Of a DNA stretch of 64,000 nt, positions 44,214 to 54,700 are shown one piece after another; positions within the stretch are counted from its first letter, which is position 1, and each line of letters opens with the position of its first letter. A program made the translations under genes and the position numbers. Source of the stretch: Heterotrichella gracilis (Eukaryota > Sar > Xanthophyceae > Tribonematales > Xanthonemataceae); NCBI GenBank assembly GCA_032358255.1, contig JAULBX010027605.1, positions 150,110 through 214,109 on the forward strand, given 5' to 3'. Below the pieces are notes generated by a model. That model had not been told where the DNA came from, made no database searches, and worked only from the letters and a program-made list of their open reading frames with translations.

Positions 44214-44520
44214 CCCAACGCGGAGAGCAGGAGGATTGTGTGGCAATGGTGGGATGGAGGGGGAAATATAGGGTACCGTATAGGGTGGGCATCGGATGGT
44301 GTTTTTCCTGGCGGGAGGGAGATTTTGTGGGGTTCTTGGGTGATTGTCGGTGTGCAGCTCACCGTCCCCTGTCAACAACCACCCTCATTGCGACCAATTT
44401 ATAGTCCTTGGCATCTGCAAGTACCTGATGCACATATATCGGGATGCAGCCCTGCCTGTCGCCTGACACCCACCTTCATTTTCTCTTGCAGGAGTACCTT
44501 TTGGCTAGCTGTGCACCGCC

Positions 44521-45060
44521 TAGATAATTTCCAGCACAGGCGCGCACCTAGATGAAATTGCAACCTCCACAAATGAGGGGGAAGCACAATGGGTGGTGCG
44601 CGGCATCATGGCATTGGGGGACATAGGCGCCAGCAGGCGCAATGCCATTCGGATTGTGTGCGCTGGAAAATATCGGATCGCTTCTGCGTTGGGCAAAGCT
44701 CTCTTGCAGTATGCTGCATCAAATCAGTATTGTGAAAGGTTGGAACTGGGAGCCTGGTGACTGGCTTCAGATAGTTCCAGCGCGGCGTGCACCAGGCTGA
44801 GGTTGCAACCTCCACACCTGGCCCGGAGTCCGCTGCCAGCATCAAGTTGGTGGCAACTTGGCAAGACACAGGGGCGTGATTTTTCTGCTTGTCACAATGC
44901 CCTTCACCTGTATATTGCGCAACGTTTTGGGTGCCAGCAGCTGGCCCCCCAGCTGCTGGGGTGCCAGCATTTAATTAATTTCAGCCTCTTGAGAAGGTTT
45001 CACCTGTTGTTATAAGAAGAACACCTGCACCTGGATGAGGTTGTAAACATCTACACCCAA
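44521..45060 (+). repeat. Degenerate ~240-bp tandem repeat with possible exon remnants
   Basis: Three copies start near 44,521, 44,765 and 44,990. They share GATAATTTCCAGC / GATAGTTCCAGC and GCACC-AG-TGAGGTTGCAAC followed by CTCCACA. Read on the plus strand, each gives a related peptide (AHLDEIATST, VHQAEVATST, LHLDEVVNIYT). The first copy has an open frame of about 70 codons to 44,760 with RGIMALGDIGASRRNAIRIV, which faintly recalls an armadillo repeat helix pair. I cannot assign a gene: the other copies stop early and no start or complete splice chain is visible. A decayed ARM-repeat gene is one reading; chance is another. Confidence 0.4.
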
Positions 45061-45846
45061 AGGGGCAAAACCAACTTGGGCTGCAGCTTCATGAATTGTG
45101 AGTAGACTCGGCCATAGCTCGGGCTGAACTGTGAGTAAACTCGGCTATAGTAGACTCGGCGTTTACGCTGTCATAGTCAATGCTGCTACATACTGCTGTT
45201 GGAATACTGTAACACACTCAATTGCCCTGCGCTGGCTCGCACTGTAACTCTGAGGCTGTGCCAGTTATGGCTACAATGAGATTTAAAACATGTCTATTAA
45301 TAATATGTTGAGTGGGGTCTGCACCGCCAGGGGCAGTATGAGTCATTTCAACCGGCAACACCCGGTCGGGTGTTGCTATCAAATCAGGTGCTGTATGTTG
45401 CCACAGTTGCACATTTACACCGTTACGGTCATGCAAAGAATACACTCTCCTAGACTTGTCCAAGTGGCAGTCAGTAAGGTATGTGGTCACACGCCAATGC
45501 GGGAGCGAGTGACACAAATCCATGATGATCAGCAAAGGGCAAGCGCATCAGCAGCAGTTACTGTAGGTGTCCCTTGCCCATATCAGCTGGGCCAAGCTAG
45601 CTTGGTTCACAAGGGGAACTGTAGTAACAAACAAACAAAATACAGACAGAGCGAGTGAACTGTGTACATACAAAATAAGGTGGGGCAGGAGGCCCTGAAT
45701 AGGTACCTTGGAATAAACTCTACCCTAAATGCCGAACGCGAAACTCCTGTAAGGTGGGGCCCTGAATGCGGCCTGAATGCGCCCTGAATGTCCTAATCAA
45801 ATTCCACCCCAAATGCCGCATGCAAAACTCCTGCACTGGTGTAACA

Positions 45847-45998
45847 TATACCGCTATACTGTGACAGGGGAGGGACATGGAAGTAGGAAACTCACAGACT
45901 TGCACAGCTTGCCAAGTGGCTGAAGCACTCTAGCAAGCTGTGCTAGTCTCTGAGTTTCCTTGTACCATCCCCCCCCCCTGTCACAGTACAGCGGTATA
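45847..45998. repeat. Long fold-back (hairpin) element
   Basis: The outer arms CCGCTATACTGTGACAGGGG (45,851-45,870) and CCCCTGTCACAGTACAGCGG (about 45,975-45,994) match at 19 of 20 positions as inverted repeats. The inner arms AGGAAACTCACAGACTTGCA (45,885-45,904) and the complement of 45,942-45,960 also pair. Arms are about 68 nt with a loop of about 15 nt. Candidate MITE or hairpin small-RNA precursor. It sits about 150 bp past the stop of the F-box gene and could fall in its 3' UTR. Confidence 0.78.
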
Positions 45999-46146
45999 CT
46001 AGTAGGAGCCCTTGGCAGCATTGTGTCTTCCTCGCTCTCAAACACAGTTGTGAGGGTGAGAACACTGCTGAAAGCCTTCACATTTGCCACCCTTGTGCAG
46101 CGTTTGACCCCCCTGTATAGCTTCCGCCTGTTCATCAACTTGCGCC

Positions 46147-47449
46147 TCATGGGACATTGGCGATGGTATTCACCAGCTCCGCAAACTGCCCCGCAACGTG
46201 GCCGAAGGCCTCTGGACCCATCTGGTTGATAACAGCAGCCACGTCAGCAGGGAGATTGATGACCACTTCTGTCAGGGCCTGGGCGTTGTTGCTTGAACCT
46301 GCATGCATTGCGCAGTACAGAACTACGCAAAGGACAGACCAAAAGGGTTGCCACTTTGCCAACAGTGAGTACTTTCCAGGCACAAACTGCAAACGACTGA
46401 TTGTGAAGAACGTAGCCCAAGCCCTAGGGGCAAAAACCCTAAACCCTAAACGTGGCTCTCCTGAGAACAAGTGCTGCGACATCATAGTTAAACATAGGTG
46501 GATGTATTTGTCAAGTGTGCTATTGTCCAGTCAAGTGCCACTGCGCCACTGTGCTAGTCAAGTGTGCAAGGCACTCAAGCCAAAAAGTAATGCAAATACA
46601 GCTTGACAGGCGAGGAGCAGTTTCATCACTCGTGGGAGACGTACCAGCTTGCGAGGGCTGGCCCTGCCCCAGACGTCCAGAAAGGCCAGCTCGTGTGGAA
46701 GGTCCAGGTCGTCCACCTTGTGCAACACATTCAGCCTTAAGCTGCAGCTTCAACTAAACAGGAGACTCCAGGAGGTTTACCTCGGTATTTGGCAGCTGTG
46801 TTTTACCGTTAGTGGGTTGCGACTTGGAACGGCTGAAACTAGACCGACAAGGTGACTGCAGCCACCTGTGGACCGTGCAGCAAACATATGGTACCTCCAG
46901 CTCAGAGAGAAGGGCCGGTACCCCAGATGAAATGCAAGGTGACCAGTTGCGCACAGGTTGCTCACCGCTTCCCAGCTTGTTGAGTTCCTGGACGACGTCG
47001 CGAGGAAGGGAAACCACCAGCTGCTGCTTTTCGGTGGTCGTAAGTGACACCAGCTTGTTGCTGTCAAAATGAATCTGGCCTGCTCTTGCACAGGCTTGTT
47101 TTCCAGTTTCCTTAGCAATGCCCTCACATAGGGGTCCTGAGTAGGCAACGACAATGTCACCTGGGGTGTGTCCACGTCTGAACTGGCCAAAGCCTGCACG
47201 CGTGAGTGCCAGCAAGACACTTGCAAGCACTACCTCCAGAGCAGTCTACAAGCTCACCGGCACTTCCTCCCGGATGGGTGATGGGCCTAGGCTGAGGCGG
47301 TGCCAGGTCTTGCACACCAGAGGGATGGACTGGACCCTGTCACCCAGTTCTGTGAAGCCCAGCATGTACTGCAGGACGTCAGGTGGCAGAGCATGTATGG
47401 TGGTGGTGGCTTCTAGAGCTTCTGGTTGGGGTGGCTCGGCCATATGCAT
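46147..47449 (-). CDS. F-box gene copy A with an apparent frameshift
   Basis: Exons: 47,258-47,449; 46,966-47,193; 46,645-46,716; 46,147-46,298. The first exon encodes an F-box (IHALPPDVLQYMLGF then VQSIPLVCKTWHRL), which in the family binds SKP1 in SCF ubiquitin ligases. The rest has no LRR, kelch or WD motif. Exon 2 begins in frame (DPYVRALLRKLENKPVQEQA) and is homologous to copy B, but homology continues in the next frame (LVSLTTTEKQQLVVSLPRDV and VQELNKLGSGE). The switch lies near 47,070-47,085. One missing base would also repair the phase of the exon 2/3 join (228 instead of 229 bp). The last exon (ALTEVVINLPADVAAVINQM) ends in TGA. Two ATGs (47,449 and 47,443) are possible starts. It is either a young pseudogene or a sequence error. 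Confidence 0.62.
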
Positions 47450-48510
47450 GGTGACTGATGGGTGGGTGGGGGTGCAGCTACAACAGGTCCAACAACAGCT
47501 CAAACGAAGGTTGGCACTGCAAGACGGGACAGGATAGTATCAATCGGTACAGCAATAAGTAACTTGGAGCGTGGAAAGCGGCCAAAAGGCCTTACAGATA
47601 ATAGTTTTGCAATATGCATGCATGCATCTGCCCAACTCCAGGGTGACCCAGGCATATGCTGCAACCGTCAAGAACATGACCCAGGCACGGTATGCTGCAC
47701 CGCCGTGCAAGATACGGCCCGCGTGTCAGGTGGTGCATAATGAGTAGAGCATTCGCGAGAACCACACCAGAAGGAATGGCTAGGGTAGTTTTCAGTAGAT
47801 TCCACCAAGGTGGCTGCGGGTGCAGAAGAGTGCGTATAAAAAAGAGAGGAAGAACAACAAACAACGCTGTAATACACAGGAGAAACCGTTGCCAACATAC
47901 GAAGCCTGGTGGGAGATGAGAAGGGGATTGTTTATGATAAATATTTATATTCATCGTCCCCCTTGGCTTTGGGACTGTGACTCTTGACTCTGACACTCGA
48001 CTTAAGAGCTCAGTGTGACCAGACTCTTGGAGTAGTGGGCACTGGAGGCGTGCCAGCCCTCGGTGGGCGTGTGCAGAGTCTGCCCTAGGGTCTGACCCTA
48101 GGGCAGGGCTGGCACCCCCTGCGGGTCCACCAGCACCCCTCCCACCCTTACAGCAACTGTACTACAAGGGCCTTGACCCAGGGCAGGGCTGACACCCCTT
48201 TTCTTTGCAGCAATCGCGCAAAACATCGGGTTGTTAGATGACCTTCCCTGTCCATCAACTGCTGTTAGCCATACTGCGGTCGCTGGTGTCATTGCTCAAC
48301 GAGTTTCAACATATTCTTACACCGGCATGGCGAAATGGCCAGCCATTGACATTTCTAGTAGCATATAGCTAACCACCAACCTGCACGTCGCACGTGCCTG
48401 TCAACCAAAACCCACCCCCCACCCCCAGTGTGCACCATCTGACACTGCCTAGGCACCCTCCCTTGACGTGGTAGCCACGTCCCCCACCCCCTTCCTCCCC
48501 AGGTCCCCTG
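47450..48510. other. Intergenic DNA of duplication unit A
   Basis: From about 48,040 to 48,510 this aligns with 51,320-51,757 downstream of the intact ALIX gene (shared CCACCAGCACCCCTCCCAC, TTGACCCAGGGCAGGGCTG, GCGGTCGCTGGTGTC, GGCATGG with ATGGCCAG-CATTGACA). A CCTAGGG / AGGGCAGGGCTGGCACCCC stretch is locally repeated at 48,085-48,190. The part 47,450-48,030 has no counterpart in unit B, and I see no gene in it. Confidence 0.6.
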
Positions 48511-49455
48511 CTACGTTTCCCCACACAGCTTGTTCCACCCCTCCGACACCCCTTGCCCGGCGGCGGTGGCTGTTGTTGCTGCGGTGGTGGTGGTGGTGGT
48601 GGGGGCTGCTGCTGCTGCTGCCCGTAATACGGGTATCAGTTGTACTGCGGTGGGGGTGTGGCGCATAGCACTGCTGCTGGCTGTATGCATGGGCAGGAGG
48701 GGGTGGGGGCTGGCTTATGTAGCCTGGGTATTGCTGCGAGTACTGCTGGTTGTACCCCGAGTATGCCTGTTGCTGTGGGGGCTGCTGCTGCTGGTACCCA
48801 CCGTACCCCCTGCGCAAGGCGCAGAGTACTGCGGAGGAGGAGGAGGTTGGTAGGGCACGTGGGAGTACACCCCCTGCTGGCACGCGCCTGGTCGTCTGCC
48901 TGGCACTGGAAGTCCACAGGCAGGTCGTCCCTGGGAGAGGCACAGGGTGCAATGAGCATTGGGGATTTGGTGAAAACACACAAAAATCTCATTGTTTTTT
49001 CTTTTTGTTCCTAATATAATCTCATTGCAAGGTCTTGAAGCCAAGCATATGCGCATGCCATATGCCAAGCTAATGGAAAATAGGTTCAGAGAAATTACCA
49101 CACACTACAGTGGGAATGCCTAATTGCCAGATGCATCACAGCAAACCGCCGGTGGTGAGGAATGCAAGCGACCATACCTAAGCAACCCCAGGTGTGCAGC
49201 TAAACCATCACAAAGCAAAACAGCAGTCACTGCTGCCGCATGGATGCCTTCGTCCCCACTCGCCCTTCCCGTTGTACCCCACCCCACCCACCTACGCCCT
49301 TACCTGTGTATCATTCCGACGAGAACATAGTCCCCCAACTGCTGTCCCAGGGTCGCAATCGCCTCTGCAGGCTGGAGTAAAATCTCAGGCCGTCGCTGAG
49401 CCCGTCTCATATCTATCGCATGGGAGCGAATGCCCTGGGAGGCGCCCTGGGTGGT
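48511..49455 (-). pseudogene. ALIX 3'-end pseudogene (duplicated last two exons)
   Basis: The copy of the penultimate ALIX exon is at about 49,305-49,455: it retains ASQGIRS at one end and AIATLGQQLGDYVL at the other, with a 1-bp loss near 49,365 and a short deletion near 49,420 that break the frame. The copy of the last exon is at 48,511-48,930: YNQQYSQQYPGY and QPPPPPAHAYSQQQ remain, but about 95 bp encoding the charged linker are missing and frames shift on both sides. The terminal TAG position is preserved at 48,511. No BRO1 or main V-domain exons accompany it, so it cannot make ALIX. Confidence 0.85.
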
Positions 49456-49958
49456 GAGGGAGGGGAGGGGTAAGAAGAGTGATATCCCCCATAAATGGGG
49501 TAATGTGAGGGTGTGAGGGGCCCAAGGGATACGGACCACGTTGCAGGGCGGGCAGGGGCGGGCATGTGGGTGCTCACCCATTACCTGCGCACTAACATCC
49601 ATACCACACCTAGGCTCTGCAAACCCTTGAACAGCTGCACAAACCAGGAATACCAGGAATTGGCAGGAACTAGTGGGAGAAACGGTACAAGGAAACTGAC
49701 CGCCAGCCGCTCCTGGATTTGCACAGCGTGCAGGACTAGGAGTCCTTGGCAGCATTAAGCCCTCCTCCTCCCTCTCAAACACAGCTGGGAGGGTGAGAAC
49801 ACTGCTGAAAGCCCTCCACTTTGATCCCCTTGTGCAGCGTCTGCCACCCTTGTGCAGCCTCTTTGTTTTCATCGAAGGTCCCCTGACGGCACACACAATC
49901 CCAGCTCAGAGATCCCCTCATGTATTGTTCAGCTCCCAGTTGAAGGGGGATGGGGTGT
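49456..49958. other. Junction region between duplication units
   Basis: Sequence from about 49,735 to 49,875 parallels 46,005-46,140 (GGGTGAGAACACTGCTGAAA then GCC; CCCTTGTGCAGCGT), which is the 3' flank of the small genes. The stretch 49,480-49,700 matches nothing else here. The duplication breakpoint should lie within it. Confidence 0.6.
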
Positions 49959-51080
49959 TCACTGTGGGTTTGTTCCATATTCAATGCTCATGTCTGATCC
50001 GGACCTGTTTGAATTTGAGGATGACGCCGTATTGATCCGGTCCGCCATCTGCCCCACAAGTTGGCTGATGACCTCTGGAGGATGACGCTTCAAGGCATAT
50101 TTCAGCCAATCAGCCAGGGGTTGTGGTAGGGAGATGGTAATCTGAGTAGAGTCCACTGCATTGTTCGAACCTGCAATACATAATTACGTAAAGGGCAGGC
50201 CATGGCAAAGGCGCCTTTGCAAAGGCGTTGTCATATATAACACTGGGTAGCTTCCAGACACACCCTGCAAACATCTGATGATAGTTTAAGCTAGGAGCCT
50301 GAACCAAAAGCCATCAATGTGACTCACAGCTGCAACAACATCAGGTGAAATTGAACCAAAAATCAGCGGGGATCTGTTAGGGTTTAGGGTTTAGGGTTGC
50401 CAAGCTGTGGTACAAACGGTTGCTACCCAGTGAAGAGGAAAAGCACCCAGTCTGGTGACCCAAGGCAGACAACTTGACAAACCCAGCTTAGGAAGACTTG
50501 TATAGCTCGTGAAGACATACCAGCGTGCGAGGAAGGGCCCCGCCCTAGACGTCCAAAAGGTCCAGCAAGTCCACCTGTTGCAACACATTCAACCTTGAGC
50601 AGTCGGCTCCTCCTCCAGGAGGGTTACCCGGTATTGTAAACTGTGGTTTACCACTAGTGGGTTGTGCAGAGGACTTGCTGCAGCCCCTGGCTAAAACAGA
50701 ATGACTAGGTGTTGACTGCAGGCACCTATGGTCCGTGCAACAAACAGCCATATGGCACCTCCAGCTCAAAGAGAAGGGGCGGTGTTGCAGATGAAATGCA
50801 ACCTGAACAGCTTCTCACCGGTTTCCAAAAGCTCGTTCACTCTCTGGAGCACCTCGAATGACAAACCCATCTGCAAGAGGCGCCATTCGCGATCGTTGAA
50901 GGGCGTGCGGCTGTTCATTTCAATAAGAAGTTTCGCCTGATCATCAACAGGCCTGGCTTTCAGTTGCTGCAGCAGCGCCGTCACATCCGAGTCTTCTGGG
51001 AACCCCGCCATTGCCACTGGGTGCTGACTGGGTGTGCCACAAGCGCCAATAGTCGAAGCAAAGGCTCCCACGGGTAACAT
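49959..51080 (-). CDS. Small gene copy B, paralogue without the F-box exon
   Basis: Exons: 50,819-51,080; 50,521-50,574; 49,959-50,170, giving 175 residues ending in TGA. Exon 1 (SDVTALLQQLKARPVDDQAK and LSFEVLQRVNELLETG) aligns without gaps to exon 2 of copy A once its frameshift is bridged. The exon 2/3 and 3/4 donors and phases (phase 1, G|GTGAG and G|GTATGT) are conserved. The last exon (STQITISLPQPLADWLKYAL, VISQLVGQMADRIN) is longer than in A, with a Ser/Asn-rich tail. No F-box exon is found upstream; the ATG at 51,078-51,080 is the first in frame. Function unknown. It lies about 680 bp past the ALIX stop on the same strand. Confidence 0.6.
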
Positions 51081-51757
51081 GGAGAAGTTCCCTCACACAA
51101 CACTGCACAGAAAAGTAAAGAAAGAGCACCCAGTTGCCATTAAACTATTGAATACCACCTCACGCTCAGTGGCATGATTTTGTTGGCCTGGCAGGTAGAC
51201 CATTATAGTCAACGGTGGGCGTAACGGGGAGTGAAAATTATAGTCCCGTTGGCAATGGGCCATGATTCATTATGAACTCAGAGCCCTGTTGTGATTGGAC
51301 CCTTGAGCAGTGGGAAAGCAGTGGGAAATGCAGGCGTGGGCGTGCAGGGAGAGCCTATGGCGCAGGGCCACCAGCACCCCTCCCACATTTACAGCAGCTG
51401 CACCTTGACCCAGGGCAGGGCTGGCACCCCTTCTCTTGCCGCGTACGCGCCCAACAGATAGTTGTTCGACGATCTACCCTTGCCATCTATTTTTGTTGTT
51501 GAATCCCAGCCATATCGCGGTCGCTGGTGTCGCTGCCCTCAAACTGAACGTGTTTTACAGCGGCATGGTGACATGGCCAGGCATTGACAATATAAGTGCA
51601 ATTATTTCATCACCGACCCTGCAACGATACACGTGTTTGTTTACCACAACCCATCCCCCCATCCCCAATGCCCACCACCTGCCCACTGCTTAGACACCCT
51701 CCTATGGCATGATAGCCCGTCCTTCGAACCCCCACCCCATCCTCCCCAAGTCCCAAG
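51081..51757. other. ALIX 3' flank / upstream of small gene B
   Basis: It holds the ALIX 3' UTR and the promoter of copy B. The half nearest ALIX aligns with 48,040-48,510 in unit A. A TGTAA motif (minus strand) at 51,555-51,559 is about 200 bp past the ALIX stop. I see no other gene. Confidence 0.55.
51555..51559 (-). terminator. Candidate TGTAA poly(A) signal for ALIX
   Basis: Green algae commonly use UGUAA as polyadenylation signal. This is the first match after the ALIX stop codon. A five-base match alone is weak evidence. Confidence 0.3.
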
Positions 51758-54700
51758 CTACGTTTTCCCCCACAGCTTGTTCCACCCCTCCGACCCCCCT
51801 TGTGCCGGCGGCGGCGGCTGTTGTTGCTGCTGTGGCGGTGGTGGTGGCTGCTGCTGCTGCCCGTAATACTGGTATTGGTTGTACCCCGGTGGGGGCGGGG
51901 GCGCATAGCCCTGCTGTTGGCTGTATGCCGGGGCAGGCGGGGGTGGGGGCTGGTTCGAATAGCCTGGGTATTGCTGCGAGTACTGCTGGTTGTACCCCGG
52001 GTATGCCTGCTGCTGTGGGGGCTGCTGCTGCTGCTGGTACCCACCATACCCGCCCGGGTAGGGCGCGGGGTACTGCGGCGGGGGAGGGGGCTGGTAGGGC
52101 GCGTGGGAGTACACCCCCTGCTGCGGTGGGGGGTGGGAGGGCTGTGAGGCCAGGGATGCCGCTGCCAGCTGCGCCTGTGCCCTCTCCCTTGCGTCCTTGT
52201 CCGCTTTCTCCCTCGCCTCCTTTTCGGAGCGTGCCTGGTCGTCCGCCTGGCGCTGGAAGTCCTCAAGCAGGTCGTCCCTGCAAGGGGGACAGGGCGGGAT
52301 GAGCATTGGGGATTTTGCGCATGGAGACGTGCAAAATTTACCTTTTCCAATTTCATTTCCCCCCCCTACAAATGTATCACAATGCAAGGCGCCTGCGCCA
52401 GCACCCACGTATGCCATGTTATTGTGGCCAAGCAAATGGGGGAACAGTCACCAAACCTACCACACACTATGGTACAGTGGAAATGCATGATCGCCCAGGT
52501 GCAATTGCCCATTGCCTGTAATGAAAAATGGAAGCAACCGTTCCCACGCAATGCCAGGTGTGCAGCTAGAGTATATTCAAACCCACTATGCAGCAAAACC
52601 ACACTCATCTCAGTCGCTGGCTGCTACAAGGATGCCGTCGCGCATGGTACCCCACCCCACCCCACCCCCCACCGCCCTTACCTCTGTATTCTTCTGGTGA
52701 GCACGTAGTCCCCGCACTGCTGTCCCAGGGTTGCGATTGCCTCCTGCAGGCTTGAGTAGAACCTCAGCCCCTCGCTCAGCCCGTCTCGGATCTCGCGCAT
52801 GGAGGCGAGCTGGGAGCGGATGCCCTGGGAGGCGCCCTGAGGGAGAAGGAGAGGGGAGGGAAGGTTAAGAAAGTGTCAATTAATTAGCTAATTTATTCAA
52901 CTTTAATTTACGCGCTGGGAGGCACCCTGGGCGGAGAAAGTGCAAGTCCACACCGTCCACACCACACCACCGCCACCACACCACCAACCTGTGGCCCTAG
53001 GCACAACCAAACCGCTCGCCACCACCCCTTCCACACCGCCGCACCCAATTCCCCACTTTGACCGCCCCCAAACCCGCCCACCCCCCCAACCCCTCACCTC
53101 GCACGCCCGCTTCCACTCATTCCAGCCAAACACGCTCTTGTACAGCGCCTGGTGCGCGCCGATCACAGCCAGCAGCTCGGCCTGCTTGGCCAAGTTGGCG
53201 GCCGCATCCGCCTGCAGGGGTGCATACTTGCGCAGCTCCTCCTTGAAGAGGGTGTCGTGGGAGTCTGCGCTGGACATGAGCTTGGGGAGCACGTTGTCGC
53301 TGTTCTTCATGTCCTATGGGGGGTGGGGGTGTAGGGTGTAGGGTCTGGGGTTTACGGTTTAGGGGCACGACTTTGGGGTTTTAGGGTTTAGGGTTTCAGA
53401 GTCGGGGGTTTGAAGGCCGGGGACATGAGCTTTAGGAGCACGTTGTCACTGTCCGTCACGTGGTGGGGGTGGTATGGTGTGGCATAGTTGTGTGGGTGTT
53501 GACACAAGTAAGGGTGTGGGAGGGAAATATCTCCTATTTCCACCACCTCCAACGCCGAACTCTCCGCCAACACCTGGCTGAAATTCGCAGGATTTAGGTT
53601 GAGGGTTTTATGCCTTTGTTTAGGGTATAGAGTCCCGTAGCTCACCTTGAGGGCCTCTTCTAGTGCCGCCCTCTCCGCAGACACCTGGCTGATTGCTTCC
53701 AGACCCTGGCGTAGGGTGGCCACGATGGTGGCGGGCTCGTGATCGCCGGTGGACAGGATGGGGGCCTGGAAGAGTGGGGGGTGGGAGGTGAGGGTGCCAG
53801 GATGGTGGTGTGTCGGTTGTGGTGGTGCCATGCGGTTGGGTTCACTGTTGACTAGAAGGTGGGTAACAGAATACAGGGAAACTACGCGCCAATTGCATGC
53901 AACAAGAGGCAGCCCTTAGGCACAGCAAATTCTGCAACCCAGAAGGTGTGTGAATCCACACAACTGCCCCTCCCACGGAAACCACCACGTGTACCGACCA
54001 CCCCCCACCAGCACACCACACACATGGCCCGCACCTGCATGCGCGGCATCTGCGTGGCCGCAGCGTCCGGCGTGAGTGCCGCAAATGTGGACGCGCTATC
54101 CATCAGGCGCTGTGCCAGGCGCTGGTCGCTGTCGGCAGCAGCGGCAAGGTTCTGCCTGCAGGGGTTTGGGGGTTTAGGGTTGAGGTTTGAGCCCATATCA
54201 GATCTTTGGGTAGTGAAGGTGCCACTTCAGGCAGTCATGGAGCGGTGTGCGGCGATATATGATATGCACGCCAGCTGGCATGCAGACATCTACATCTAGG
54301 GGATCCAAATGTGCACCCCTATCACAGACCACCACCGCCACCACGAACCCACCCACCCCGCCTGTATCCCGCCACCGTATCTCTCATCTCCACACAGTCC
54401 ACCAGCACCCACCACCACCCCACTGCACCCTACCACCGCATCTCTCAACACACACGATCCACCATGCCCCACGCCACCTACCCACCACCACCACCACCAC
54501 CACACACCTGTACCCGCCAACGCCCCCCCCCGACCACCCACCACCACCACCAGCACCACCCACCTGTACCCCGCCACCTTGTCCCTCAGGTTGCGAGTCA
54601 GCCCTGAGCTGGCCGGCCTGGACCACCTGGACCCAAACCGCCCCCTCAGCTCCGCATCCTCCCGGGCCTCGTTGTCCAGCACCTCCTGGCAGCGCTCAAG

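Larger units (their letters stand above)
43538..46146. other. Repeat-rich intergenic stretch
   Basis: No confident gene. It contains AT-rich palindromic motifs at 43,585-43,645 (AAAGGAAAATTCCTTT, AAAGGAATTTTCCT), a TTTAGGG pair at about 43,778, the telomere-type tract at 44,179, the degenerate 240-bp repeat, and a partial repeat of CCAAATGCCG with AAACTCCTG at 45,727 and 45,807. The fold-back element closes it. Confidence 0.6.

Noticed and set aside
48511-49455. A second functional ALIX gene
   Set aside because: Only the last two exons are present, with frame-breaking indels and no BRO1 domain.
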